Positions 10,351 to 18,666 of a stretch of 64,000 bases of DNA are shown here, one piece after another. The stretch lies in contig NZ_JAKNQQ010000003.1 in the NCBI RefSeq assembly GCF_022662475.1, positions 372,001-436,000 of the forward strand. The letters are read 5' to 3'. Within the stretch, counting starts at the first letter, position 1, and each line of letters opens with the position of its first letter. The DNA comes from Sphingomonas sp. TREG-RG-20F-R18-01 (GTDB taxonomy: Bacteria > Pseudomonadota > Alphaproteobacteria > Sphingomonadales > Sphingomonadaceae). The translations under genes and the position numbers were made by a program. The notes beneath the pieces were generated by a model. That model saw nothing but the letters and a program-made list of their open reading frames with translations. It was not told the origin of the DNA and did no database searches.

Positions 10351-10477
10351 GCGCGGTGGCTTAGGCGAGCCGCACGGCGTTCTCAAGTATGCGGCGCATC
10401 TCAAGTGACGGTGCGGCCTCAGCGATAGGATCGGCGTGCATTTTCCGATAGGGTCGACGCCTGCTGAGGGGTCTTGC

Positions 10478-12163
10478 ATGCGTCTTCCAACGATCGTGTC
10501 GTTTGCCGTGCTGATGCTCGCGCCCGCATCGGGCATAGGCGAAGCGGCGCCACAGGACATCGCAGCGCCGCAGTCCCGATTAACGTCATCGCCGCACCCC
10601 ATGTGCGGCGATGACGTCATAGCGTCCGGCACGGCGCGGATCATGCCGGGGTTCGGTAGCGGCGCCCTAGTCATCGCAACCGCCAAGCCCCGGGCCCAGG
10701 CCTTCTTCGACAACGGGCTGCAACTCAGTCATGCGTTCGCCCATGCAGCGGGTACCGCGGCGTTCAGCGAAGCGGCCAGGATTGATCCGCAATGCGCCAT
10801 GTGCCGCTGGGGTGTCGCATGGTCGCAGGGGCCGACCATCAATTACCCCATCGATGCCGCCACCCAGGTCAAGCTCGGCAAGCTGGTCGACAGCGCGATC
10901 CCGCTGGCCGCGACGGGACCCCTGCTCGACCGTCAGATGCTGGCAGCGCTGGCGCTGCGCTATCGGATTGGCGGCCCGGGCGCGGCGGACATCGCGTTTG
11001 CGCGAGCGATGGATGGGATCGCGCGCGATCATCCCGACAGCGACGAGATTCTGACGCTTGCCGCCGATGCCTGGATGATCCCAGCGGCGCTGGCCGACGA
11101 CAAGCAGGGCCTGCCGCGCGCGGTGGCGCTCCTCGAAACGGTGCTGAAGCGTACACCGGATTTCACACCGGCTATCCACTTCTACATCCATGCGACGGAA
11201 ATGAGCGGTTTTCCGGGTCGTGCCGAACGGTATGCCGATCGCCTGGGCGCGTTAGCGCCGGCGGCAAGCCACCTGATCCATATGCCGAGCCACACCTATT
11301 ACTGGGTCGGCCGCTACCAGGACGCCGCGGTCGCGAATGTTCGTGCGGTCGCCGTCGGCCAAGCGGACGCGCGGGCGGCCAAGGTTCCGGAGCCAGACGG
11401 CGCCTTTACCCAACCCTATCACGCGCACAACGTCCATTTCGGGGTCGGTGGTGCGTTGCTGGCGGGCGATGCCCAAAGCGCCCTGGCGTTGAGCGGCCCC
11501 GTCCTGCGACGACTGGCCAGACGATCCGACGCAGAGCCGTTCGGCCAGATGGTGGGGGGCATGGCCTATGCCGCCGAGGGTCGATTTGCCGAGCCGGCAG
11601 CGGTCCTGGCGCTGCCCGAACCGCTCGAACCCATGGGCTATCTGCGCGCCTATCGTCACTACGCCCGGGGCGAGGCCTATGCTCGAATGGGGGATGCCCG
11701 CGCCGTTCGAACGGAGGCGGCCGCGATTTCCAAGGCCGCCGGCCCGATCGGTGGAGCGGACGCAAGCCGCCAGGCCAGGAATTTGATGCGGATCGCCAAG
11801 GCGGTGCTGAACGGGCGCGCGGCGATGATCGAGCAACGGTACGACCTGGCGATCCGCGCTTACACCGATGCCGCCCGGTTCGACGAGGATCCGTCGATGG
11901 CCGCTTTCAACGACCCACCGATCTGGTGGTATTCGCCGCGGCGCAGCCTGGCGGCCGCGTTGCTGGCGGCTGGCAAGGCGCAGGACGCCTTGCGCGAGGT
12001 CGAGACCGCGCTGCGGCAGCGGCCGCGCGATCCGGTGACGCTGTCCATTCGCGCCGACGTTTTGCGAGCGCTCGGCCAGACGGCGGCATCCGAACGGGAT
12101 CGCGTCGCGGCAGACGCGACGTGGCACGGCGACCGGTCAGCGTTCGGCCCGCGCCTGAGCTGA
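10478..12163 (+). CDS. Exported tetratricopeptide-repeat protein
   Basis: The function is unknown. The 561-residue product starts with a signal peptide ([20 protein letters not shown], cleavage probably near GEA), so it is likely periplasmic. TPR-like helix pairs are visible around residues 75-110 ([20 protein letters not shown] followed by [13 protein letters not shown]) and again at the C-terminus ([19 protein letters not shown], then [10 protein letters not shown]). Sphingomonads carry many related TPR proteins of undefined role. TGAGGGG about nine bases before the ATG supports this start. A perfect 15-bp inverted repeat lies inside codons 36-47. Confidence 0.8.
   Translation: MRLPTIVSFAVLMLAPASGIGEAAPQDIAAPQSRLTSSPHPMCGDDVIASGTARIMPGFGSGALVIATAKPRAQAFFDNGLQLSHAFAHAAGTAAFSEAARIDPQCAMCRWGVAWSQGPTINYPIDAATQVKLGKLVDSAIPLAATGPLLDRQMLAALALRYRIGGPGAADIAFARAMDGIARDHPDSDEILTLAADAWMIPAALADDKQGLPRAVALLETVLKRTPDFTPAIHFYIHATEMSGFPGRAERYADRLGALAPAASHLIHMPSHTYYWVGRYQDAAVANVRAVAVGQADARAAKVPEPDGAFTQPYHAHNVHFGVGGALLAGDAQSALALSGPVLRRLARRSDAEPFGQMVGGMAYAAEGRFAEPAAVLALPEPLEPMGYLRAYRHYARGEAYARMGDARAVRTEAAAISKAAGPIGGADASRQARNLMRIAKAVLNGRAAMIEQRYDLAIRAYTDAARFDEDPSMAAFNDPPIWWYSPRRSLAAALLAAGKAQDALREVETALRQRPRDPVTLSIRADVLRALGQTAASERDRVAADATWHGDRSAFGPRLS
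10583..10617. repeat. Perfect 15-bp inverted repeat inside the TPR gene
   Basis: Arms ACGTCATCGCCGCAC (10583-10597) and GTGCGGCGATGACGT (10603-10617) pair perfectly around a CCCAT loop. The hairpin falls just after the signal-peptide codons of the TPR gene. It reads through in frame, so it does not break the gene. It could affect translation or be an inserted palindromic element. Confidence 0.8.
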
Positions 12164-12171
12164 CCCCGGGA

Positions 12172-13428
12172 TCACCCCAGCGGGGCATCCAGCGATGTCG
12201 GCGGCACGCTGAACCATTTCGGGCCCGTCGGCGTCATGTGGAAGCAGTCCTCCAGCCGGACGCCGAACTTGCCCGGCAGGTACAGTCCGGGCTCGTCGGA
12301 AAAGCACATCCCCTCCGCCAGCGCCATCGTTTCGCCATGCACGAGATTGACCGGCTCGTGCCCGTCCATCCCGATCCCGTGGCCAGTGCGATGCGACAGT
12401 CCGGGCAAGCGGTAGCGCGGGCCATAGCCGAGCGATTCGTAATAGCCGCGCACGGCATCATCGACCTGGCCGGCCGGGGTCCCCAGTTGCGCGGCGGCGA
12501 ACGCCTTTGCCTGGCCCGTGCGGACCTGGTCCCATACCGTCCGCTGCTCTTTGCTGGCGCTGCCGAAGACGAAGGTGCGCGACACGTCCGACTGATAGCC
12601 TTGCACGGTACAGCCGCAGTCCATCAACACGATCTGCCCGTCGGCGACGACCTGCGGGTCCTTGCTGCCGTGCGGGAAGGCAGCGGCAGGGCCGATCAAC
12701 ACCAGCGAGAATTCGGGATCGCCGCCGAGCCGCCTGGTCGCGGCGTTCATCAGCGCGGCGATCTCGGCGGGCTTCATCCCTTTCTCGACACGCGGCCACG
12801 TCCAGCGATACGCCACGATCGTCACGTCGGTCGCGGTCTGCATCAGCGCGATCTCGGCCGCGGTCTTGCGCATCCGTACCGCGCGAACGACCGGATTGGC
12901 CGACACGATCCGCGCGCCCGGCAAGGCATGCGCGAGCCCGTCGACCGCGAAAAAGCGCACCGTCTCCTCGATCCCAACGGGTTGTCCGGCGAGCTTGCGG
13001 TCCTTGAGGAAGGACGCGATCAGTGCGTGCGGGCTTTCGTCCTCCTGCCAAACGCGGACTTCGGCGGGAATGCCGAGCGTCTGACGCACCGAGGGTTCCT
13101 CGAAGAACGGCGTGACGATGCAAGGCTCGCCCTCGACCGGCAGGATCGCGGCGGTCAGTCGCTCACTGCGCCCCCAGCGGATACCGGTGAAATAGGTCAG
13201 GCTCGACCCCGATTCGACCAGCACCGCGCCGATTCCGTTCGCGCGCATCAACGCCTGTGCGCGCACGAGCCTGCCGCGACGTTCCTCGGCGCCGATCGGT
13301 GCGGTGCCGCCGGTCAGGTCGCGCAGCCCGGTCAGATCGGGCTCGGCTGAGCGCAGCACGCCGCTGGCGAAGAGCAAGGGTGCCATGATGGCGGCGGTGG
13401 CGAAGGCGCGTCGGCTGAGGATCATCAT
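12172..13428 (-). CDS. M24 family metallopeptidase (Xaa-Pro aminopeptidase-like), Tat-exported
   Basis: A predicted periplasmic creatinase/prolidase-fold peptidase that removes residues from X-Pro dipeptides or peptides. The start MMILSRRAFATAAIMAPLLF has a twin-arginine signal (SRRAFA), so it is probably exported folded. The five metal ligands of the pita-bread fold are visible: Asp in MDCGC, Asp in SDVSRTF, His in HRTGHGIG, Glu in SDEPGLY and Glu in VRLEDCF. 418 residues is normal. The 3' end converges with the TPR gene, eight bases away. The start at 13428 lacks a strong ribosome binding site; 13425 is an alternative. Confidence 0.88.
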   Translation of the reverse strand: MMILSRRAFATAAIMAPLLFASGVLRSAEPDLTGLRDLTGGTAPIGAEERRGRLVRAQALMRANGIGAVLVESGSSLTYFTGIRWGRSERLTAAILPVEGEPCIVTPFFEEPSVRQTLGIPAEVRVWQEDESPHALIASFLKDRKLAGQPVGIEETVRFFAVDGLAHALPGARIVSANPVVRAVRMRKTAAEIALMQTATDVTIVAYRWTWPRVEKGMKPAEIAALMNAATRRLGGDPEFSLVLIGPAAAFPHGSKDPQVVADGQIVLMDCGCTVQGYQSDVSRTFVFGSASKEQRTVWDQVRTGQAKAFAAAQLGTPAGQVDDAVRGYYESLGYGPRYRLPGLSHRTGHGIGMDGHEPVNLVHGETMALAEGMCFSDEPGLYLPGKFGVRLEDCFHMTPTGPKWFSVPPTSLDAPLG

Positions 13429-13514
13429 GCCAGTCTGGCAGCGCAAGCCGCCCCCCGCAACGCGCGTCTCGCTTGACCGGACGCGCTTTCTCCCGTTGAT
13501 GAAAGCCGAACAAC

Positions 13515-13519
13515 GGGGA
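13515..13519 (+). promoter_or_regulatory. Ribosome binding site deciding the symporter start
   Basis: GGGGA lies six bases before the GTG at 13526. The in-frame ATG at 13499 has no comparable site, so this motif favours the GTG start. Confidence 0.6.
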
Positions 13520-13525
13520 CCAAGC

Positions 13526-14833
13526 GTGGCGAAGCGGCTGACACTGTACATTTTGATCGGCCTTGTGCTCGGCCTGATCTTCGGCTGGGCGATCAATCAG
13601 CAGATCGTCGACGGCAGTGCCGCAGGGGCCGCGCGCGCCAAGGAGATCGCCAGCTACTTCTCGATCATCACGACGATCTTCCTGCGCCTGATCAAGATGA
13701 TCATCGCCCCGCTCGTCTTCTCGACGCTCGTCGTCGGGATCGCGCACATGGGGGACATCAAGGCGCTCGGGCGGATCGGCGGGCGGACGATGGCGTGGTT
13801 TATCTCAGCCTCGCTGGTGTCGCTGACGCTGGGCCTGGTGCTGTTCCACGGGATCGAATTCGTGATCGATCTCGTCTCGCCGGGCAGCGGGTTCGGGCTC
13901 AAGCTCCCGCCCCCCCATGCGACCGTCGGGCTCGACGAAAAAGCGTTCAACCTCACCAATTTCGTCACGCACATCGTCCCGTCGTCGGTGGTCGAGGCGA
14001 TGGCGACCAACGAGATCATCCAGATCGTGGTGTTCTCGATCTTCGCCGGCGTCGCGCTCACCGCGATCGGCGAGAAGGGCGCGCCGATCGTCCGCGGGGC
14101 CGAGGCGCTTGCGGCGATGATGCTCCAGATCACCGATTACGTGATGCGCGTCGCCCCCTTCGCGGTGTTCGCCGCGATCACCGCGACGATCGCGGTCAAC
14201 GGATTGGGCATCCTGTGGACGCTCGGGCTGTTCGTCGGGAGCTTCTATATCGGGCTGGCGGTGCTGTGGATGCTGCTGTTCGGCGCGGCGTTCGCGATCA
14301 TCGGTCCGCGCGCGCTGACGCTGGCGCGCTATATCGGCGAGCCGATCCTGCTCGCCTTCTCGACCGCATCGTCGGAGGCCGCCTATCCGCGCACGCTCGA
14401 GGCGCTCGACCGCTTCGGCGTGCCGCGCAAGATCGGGAGCTTCGTGCTTCCGCTGGGCTATTCGTTCAATCTCGACGGGTCGATGATGTACATGACCTTC
14501 GCGACGCTGTTCCTCGCGCGGGTGTACGGTGTCGATCTGTCAATCGGGCAGCAGATCGTGATGCTGCTGGTGCTGATGATCACCTCCAAGGGCATCGCGG
14601 GCGTGCCACGCGCGTCGCTCGTCGTGATCGCGGCGGTGATGGGGCAGTTCGGCATTCCCGAGGCGGGGTTGTTGCTGATCCTCCCGGTCGACCAGTTTCT
14701 CGACATGGGGCGATCGGGCACCAACGTCGTCGGCAATGCGGTTGCGACCGCCGTCGTGGCGAAGTGGGAGGGGCCGCTCGAGGTGGCGGGGGCACCCGAG
14801 ATCGAGCCGCCTCATGCGCCCAGTCGGGGGTAA
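13526..14833 (+). CDS. Dicarboxylate/amino acid:Na+(H+) symporter
   Basis: An inner-membrane secondary transporter of the DAACS family (GltP/DctA), importing C4-dicarboxylates or acidic amino acids with Na+ or H+. The signature helical hairpin FSTASSEAAYPRTLEALDRF and the following GYSFNLDGSMMYM are intact, as is the second hairpin region DQFLDMGRSGTNVVGNA that carries substrate-binding residues. The C-terminus is a short hydrophilic tail. The GTG start gives 435 residues beginning (M)AKRLTLYILIG, the usual length; a longer frame upstream has no homology. The substrate cannot be assigned from sequence. Confidence 0.92.
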   Translation: MAKRLTLYILIGLVLGLIFGWAINQQIVDGSAAGAARAKEIASYFSIITTIFLRLIKMIIAPLVFSTLVVGIAHMGDIKALGRIGGRTMAWFISASLVSLTLGLVLFHGIEFVIDLVSPGSGFGLKLPPPHATVGLDEKAFNLTNFVTHIVPSSVVEAMATNEIIQIVVFSIFAGVALTAIGEKGAPIVRGAEALAAMMLQITDYVMRVAPFAVFAAITATIAVNGLGILWTLGLFVGSFYIGLAVLWMLLFGAAFAIIGPRALTLARYIGEPILLAFSTASSEAAYPRTLEALDRFGVPRKIGSFVLPLGYSFNLDGSMMYMTFATLFLARVYGVDLSIGQQIVMLLVLMITSKGIAGVPRASLVVIAAVMGQFGIPEAGLLLILPVDQFLDMGRSGTNVVGNAVATAVVAKWEGPLEVAGAPEIEPPHAPSRG

Positions 14834-14854
14834 GGAGAGCCCCCCCCAACTGCC

Positions 14855-14957
14855 CTTCCCCGGCGAAGGCCGGGGCCCAGTAGAGCCGCCCAAGTAATAG
14901 CCGGTGGCGCTCTCTACAGCGACCTGTCCTCCTGGGCCCCGGCCTTCGCCGGGGAAG
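14855..14957. repeat. Sphingomonad palindromic repeat, copy 3
   Basis: Arms CTTCCCCGGCGAAGGCCGGG and its complement CCCCGGCCTTCGCCGGGGAA flank a spacer of about 55 bases. The arms match the two copies near 7.3-7.65 kb, while the spacer differs. It sits between the convergent symporter gene and the small membrane-protein gene. Confidence 0.75.
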
Positions 14958-14990
14958 AGGAATGGGTCGTCGACGGTCTTGGCCGGTCTG

Positions 14991-15158
14991 TCACAGCGTC
15001 CAGATCGCGACGTTCCCGACCAGCACCGCCGCCGTCACCAGCAGCAGCACCCCCTTGCGCCCGTCGCTGCGCCGCCAGATCATCCGCACGCCCCCGATCA
15101 GGCAGGCGAATGCCGCGAGCATCGCGATCGCGGGTGCGAGCGACTCGATCCCGCTCAC
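14991..15158 (-). CDS. Small two-helix membrane protein (55 aa)
   Basis: The product starts (GTG) MSGIESLAPAIAMLAAFACL and has two hydrophobic segments, at about residues 5-23 and 37-54, separated by a basic loop (RMIWRRSDGRKG). It ends NVAIWTL. The GTG overlaps the stop codon of the upstream dehydratase-like gene (GTGA, four bases), implying translational coupling. The function is unknown. Hydrophobic pattern, basic cytoplasmic loop and exact overlap argue that it is real despite its size. It is likely an inner-membrane protein. Confidence 0.65.
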   Translation of the reverse strand: MSGIESLAPAIAMLAAFACLIGGVRMIWRRSDGRKGVLLLVTAAVLVGNVAIWTL

Positions 15159-16123
15159 GCGTCACCCGCCAGCACCGCGGCATAGGCCGCGCGATCGACA
15201 TTTCCGCCGGACAGCAGCACCAGCATTCCCGGTTCAACCGCCACCTTGCTTGAAAGGAGCGCCGCCAGCGCAACCGCACCGCCCGGCTCCACCACCAGCC
15301 GGAGCCGGTCCGCCGCCCAGCGTTGCGCGTGCCGGATCTCGGCCTCGGTCACCGCGAGACCGGTCGCCCTGTGCCGCGACAGCACGTCGAACGTCAGCGG
15401 CGATACGCGCATCGTCTGGAGCGAGTCGCACGCGGTGGGCGGCGGCGAATCGCCAACCGGCTCGATCCGCCCGGCCGCAAGCGACCGCGTCATGTCATCC
15501 CAACCCTCGGGTTCGACCACGATGATCCGCGCATCCGGCAGCGCAAGCGCAATCCCCGCCGCCAGCCCGCCGCCGCCACAGGGCACGATCACATGCCGTG
15601 GCGAGACGAGACCAAGCGCCGCCATCTGCGCGGCAGCCTCGACACCGGCACTGCCCTGCCCCTCGATCACCCACGGATCGTCGAAGCTCGGCACCAGCAC
15701 CGCGCCGCGCGCTTCCGCCAGTCGTGCGGCGATGTGCTCGCGGCTTTCGGTGGCGCGATCGTAACTCACGATCTCGGCCCCCAGCGCGAGCGTCCCGTCC
15801 CGCTTCGATTTCGGCGCGTCGGCGGGCATCACGATCGTCGCCGGCATGGCGAGTCTCCGCGCTGCCCAGGCGATGCCCTGCGCATGGTTGCCGGACGAGA
15901 AGGCGACGACTCCGCGGGCGCGCGCATCGGGTTCGATCGCGGTCAGCCGATGCCATGCCCCCCGCAGTTTGAACGCCCCCATCGGCTGCAGGTTTTCCGC
16001 TTTGAAAGATACCGTAACCCCCTGTATTGTGGCGGTTAACAACGGTGTCATCGGCACTGCCGCCGCCACCTTGGCGGCCGCATCGCGGACCCCCGCCCGG
16101 GTCGGCTGTCTTAAAATTGTCAC
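15155..16123 (-). CDS. Threonine dehydratase-like PLP enzyme (serine/threonine dehydratase family)
   Basis: A fold-type II PLP enzyme that probably deaminates threonine or serine to a 2-oxo acid; racemase activity is also found in this family. The PLP lysine lies in GAFKLRGAWH, the Asn-His contact in SSGNHAQGIAWAA, and the phosphate-binding Gly loop in PCGGGGLAAG. There is no C-terminal ACT regulatory domain, so it resembles the catabolic or serine-racemase-like form rather than IlvA. The GTG at 16123 has GGAG at a good distance and gives 322 residues; a further upstream start at 16162 is less likely. It is coupled to the small membrane gene downstream. Confidence 0.85.
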   Translation of the reverse strand: MTILRQPTRAGVRDAAAKVAAAVPMTPLLTATIQGVTVSFKAENLQPMGAFKLRGAWHRLTAIEPDARARGVVAFSSGNHAQGIAWAARRLAMPATIVMPADAPKSKRDGTLALGAEIVSYDRATESREHIAARLAEARGAVLVPSFDDPWVIEGQGSAGVEAAAQMAALGLVSPRHVIVPCGGGGLAAGIALALPDARIIVVEPEGWDDMTRSLAAGRIEPVGDSPPPTACDSLQTMRVSPLTFDVLSRHRATGLAVTEAEIRHAQRWAADRLRLVVEPGGAVALAALLSSKVAVEPGMLVLLSGGNVDRAAYAAVLAGDA

Positions 16124-16150
16124 TAATCGTCTCCGAGGGGCCAAAACCGC

Positions 16151-16179
16151 TTTACATTGCAAAACTGCGACCCTATTTC
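16151..16179 (+). promoter_or_regulatory. Candidate sigma-70 promoter for ornithine decarboxylase
   Basis: TTTACA (16151-16156) and TATTTC (16174-16179) are separated by exactly 17 bases, about 85 bases upstream of the decarboxylase start. The region is locally AT-richer than its surroundings and lies between divergent genes. Confidence 0.4.
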
Positions 16180-16248
16180 GCCCATCCGCTGCCCCATGGG
16201 ACTTCCAACCGCAAGGCAGCTTTTTTCACCGTTCGGCGCAAGCCACTT

Positions 16249-16253
16249 GGAGG
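16249..16253 (+). promoter_or_regulatory. Ribosome binding site deciding a TTG start
   Basis: GGAGG lies nine bases before the TTG at 16263. No ATG or GTG with a comparable site exists in this frame before the conserved decarboxylase sequence. Confidence 0.65.
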
Positions 16254-16262
16254 TCCCTTGAG

Positions 16263-17483
16263 TTGCACAAGCATCATCGCGCGCTGGGGTTAGCGAAGAC
16301 CCCTTCGAACTCGGTTTCGGGTATCGACATCGCTCAGCAGCGGCCGGTTCAGCCGGTTACGCTGGTTCGTCCTCACGCGGCAGCGCGTGCGGCCAGGTTC
16401 TTCGTCGAGAAGTTCCCGGGTCGCTCGATGTATGCGGTCAAGGCGAATCCGGCTCCTGAGTTGCTCAAAATCCTTTGGGATTCGGGGATCACGCATTACG
16501 ACGTGGCCTCGATCGCCGAAGTCCGGCTCGTCGCGACGACGATCCCGGGCGCGACCCTGTGCTTCATGCACCCGGTCAAGGCTCCCGAAGCGATCCGCTC
16601 TGCCTATTTCGACTATGGCGTCCGCACCTTCTCGCTCGATTCGATCGAGGAGCTGGACAAGATCATGGACGCCACCGACCAGGCGACCGACCTGACGCTC
16701 TGCGTCCGGCTGCGCGTTTCGTCGGAGCATTCGAAGCTCAGCCTCGCGTCGAAGTTCGGCGCCGCTCCCGGCGAGACCAAGGAACTGCTGTTCCGCGCTC
16801 GTCAGGCGGCGGATGCGCTCGGTATCTGCTTCCATGTCGGCAGCCAGGCGATGACGCCCGAAGCCTATGCGAACGCAATCGAGCGAGTCCGTGCGGCGAT
16901 CGTCGATGCGGCGGTCACGGTCGACGTAATCGACGTCGGCGGCGGCTTCCCTTCGTCCTACCCGGGCATGGAGCCGCCCCCGCTCGAGCATTTCTTCGAG
17001 ACGATCCATCGTGCGTTTGAATCGCTGCCGGTCAGCTATTCGGCCGAACTGTGGGCTGAACCGGGCCGTGCCTTGTGTGCCGAATACAGCTCGATCGTGG
17101 TGCGCGTGGAAAAGCGTCGCGGCGACGAACTGTACATCAACGACGGTGCTTATGGCGCGTTGTTCGATGCGGCCCACATCGGCTGGCGCTTCCCGGTCGA
17201 GCTTCTGCGCGAGCCGGAAAGCCGGTCGAAGGACATGGCGTTCAGCTTCTACGGGCCGACCTGCGACGACATGGATTACATGGCGGGGCCGTTCTACCTT
17301 CCGGCCGACGTCCAGGCGGGCGACTATCTCGAGATCGGGATGCTCGGTGCCTATGGCTCGGCGATGCGGACCGCGTTCAACGGGTTCGGATCGGACGAGA
17401 CGGTGATCGTCGCGGACGAGCCGATGGTGTCGCTCTACAGCGACGCCATGCCGCACGTCGCGTCCAACGTCGTCAAGCTGTAA
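16263..17483 (+). CDS. Ornithine decarboxylase (alanine-racemase fold, type III)
   Basis: It probably decarboxylates ornithine to putrescine, the entry to polyamine synthesis. The alanine-racemase-fold barrel has the PLP lysine at K60 (YAVKANP), HVGSQ, the phosphate-binding GGGFP loop and EPGRALC. The substrate-site CDDMDYM (C334, D335) matches the ornithine decarboxylase Cys-Asp pair; a lysine/ornithine dual enzyme remains possible. Length is 406 residues from the TTG at 16263, chosen for its GGAGG site and because the N-terminus HKHHRALGLAKTPSNSVSG looks family-like. The next gene is a deoxyhypusine-synthase-like enzyme, forming a polyamine pair. Confidence 0.88.
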   Translation: MHKHHRALGLAKTPSNSVSGIDIAQQRPVQPVTLVRPHAAARAARFFVEKFPGRSMYAVKANPAPELLKILWDSGITHYDVASIAEVRLVATTIPGATLCFMHPVKAPEAIRSAYFDYGVRTFSLDSIEELDKIMDATDQATDLTLCVRLRVSSEHSKLSLASKFGAAPGETKELLFRARQAADALGICFHVGSQAMTPEAYANAIERVRAAIVDAAVTVDVIDVGGGFPSSYPGMEPPPLEHFFETIHRAFESLPVSYSAELWAEPGRALCAEYSSIVVRVEKRRGDELYINDGAYGALFDAAHIGWRFPVELLREPESRSKDMAFSFYGPTCDDMDYMAGPFYLPADVQAGDYLEIGMLGAYGSAMRTAFNGFGSDETVIVADEPMVSLYSDAMPHVASNVVKL

Positions 17484-17510
17484 CAGGCATTTCTTAATCA
17501 TTACGAATCG

Positions 17511-17540
17511 GGGAGGCGGTGCAGCGATGCACCGTCTCCC
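17511..17540 (+). other. Stem-loop between the two polyamine genes
   Basis: GGGAGGCGGTGCA and TGCACCGTCTCCC pair over 13 positions (one G-U) around a GCGA loop. It lies 27 bases after the decarboxylase stop and about 55 before the next start codon. No T-run follows, so it is more likely a processing, stability or attenuation element than a terminator. Confidence 0.6.
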
Positions 17541-17594
17541 TCCGGGTTTCCGCGTCCCCGCAACGACGGCGGCTGTTGAAAAGGGTATCACCCC

Positions 17595-18644
17595 ATGACC
17601 GAAGTCCTCAACACCAACCGCAAGGCCGAGCTGCTCTCGACCACCGTCGAGCATATCGACATCACCAAGTTCGACGCGCGCCCGATCGTCGACGCAATGA
17701 AGAAGATGAGCTTCACCAGCCGCGACCTCGGCCGCGCGACCGACATCTACAACCAGATGCTGGCGGACAAGGATTGCTCGATCTTCCTCGTCATCGCGGG
17801 ATCGACCTCGGCGGGTGGCTGCATGGATCTCTATGCCGAGCTGCTGCGCAACAACATGATCGACGGCGTCGTCGCGACCGGCGCGTCGATCGTCGACATG
17901 GATTTCTTCGAGGGTCTCGGCCACAAGCATTATCAGGCGCTCGAAGTGCCCGACGACGACACGCTGCGCTCGCTGCTGATCGACCGGATCTACGACACGT
18001 ATATCGACGAAGAGCAGCTCCAGGATTGCGACCACACGATCCTCGAGATCGCCAACTCGCTCGAGCCGCGCCCCTATTCGAGCCGCGAGTTCATCCGCGA
18101 GATGGGCAAGTACCTCGTCGAGAACGGCAAGAAGGAAAACAGCCTGGTCAAGCTCGCGTACGAGCATGACGTGCCGATCTTCTGCCCGGCGTTCGTCGAT
18201 TCCTCGGCTGGCTTCGGTCTGGTCAAGCATCAGGTCGACCGCGCCAAGGAGGGCAAGCCCTATATGGTGCTCGACGCGATCGCCGATTTCCGCGAACTCA
18301 CCGACATCAAGATCAAGGCGGGCGTCACCGGCCTGCTGATGATCGGCGGCGGCGTGCCAAAGAACTTCATCCAGGACACGGTCGTCTGCGCCGAGATCCT
18401 CGGGCATGACGACGTGCAGGTCCACAAGTACGCGGTGCAAATCACGGTTGCCGACGTCCGCGACGGTGCCTGTTCGTCGTCGACGCTGCAGGAAGCGGCG
18501 TCGTGGGGCAAGGTCAACACCGGGATCGAGCAGATGGTGTTCGCCGAAGCCGGGTCGGTCATGCCGCTGCTCGCCTCGGACGCCTATCATCGTGGCCTGT
18601 GGAAGGACCGCGTCAAGCGTCGCTGGGGTGCAAGCTTCGACTGA
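17595..18644 (+). CDS. Deoxyhypusine-synthase-like (homospermidine synthase-type) protein
   Basis: An NAD-dependent aminobutyl transferase of the deoxyhypusine synthase fold. Bacteria lack eIF5A, so the likely job is to move an aminobutyl group between polyamines, for example making homospermidine. The catalytic lysine equivalent to human K329 is kept at K306 in ASWGKV, followed by the conserved FAEAGSVMPLLASDAYH. NAD-binding stretches AGSTSAGGCMDLY and GATGASIVD-like VATGASIVDMDF are present. The length (349) matches the family. It sits 111 bases after ornithine decarboxylase on the same strand, consistent with putrescine supply. Confidence 0.85.
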   Translation: MTEVLNTNRKAELLSTTVEHIDITKFDARPIVDAMKKMSFTSRDLGRATDIYNQMLADKDCSIFLVIAGSTSAGGCMDLYAELLRNNMIDGVVATGASIVDMDFFEGLGHKHYQALEVPDDDTLRSLLIDRIYDTYIDEEQLQDCDHTILEIANSLEPRPYSSREFIREMGKYLVENGKKENSLVKLAYEHDVPIFCPAFVDSSAGFGLVKHQVDRAKEGKPYMVLDAIADFRELTDIKIKAGVTGLLMIGGGVPKNFIQDTVVCAEILGHDDVQVHKYAVQITVADVRDGACSSSTLQEAASWGKVNTGIEQMVFAEAGSVMPLLASDAYHRGLWKDRVKRRWGASFD

Positions 18645-18666
18645 ACCCGCTAAGGGCCTGGGTATC

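Noticed and set aside
10792..13350. 852-codon plus-strand frame over the TPR and M24 peptidase genes
   Set aside because: It spans two real, convergent genes in the wrong frame or strand and has shadow-type composition.
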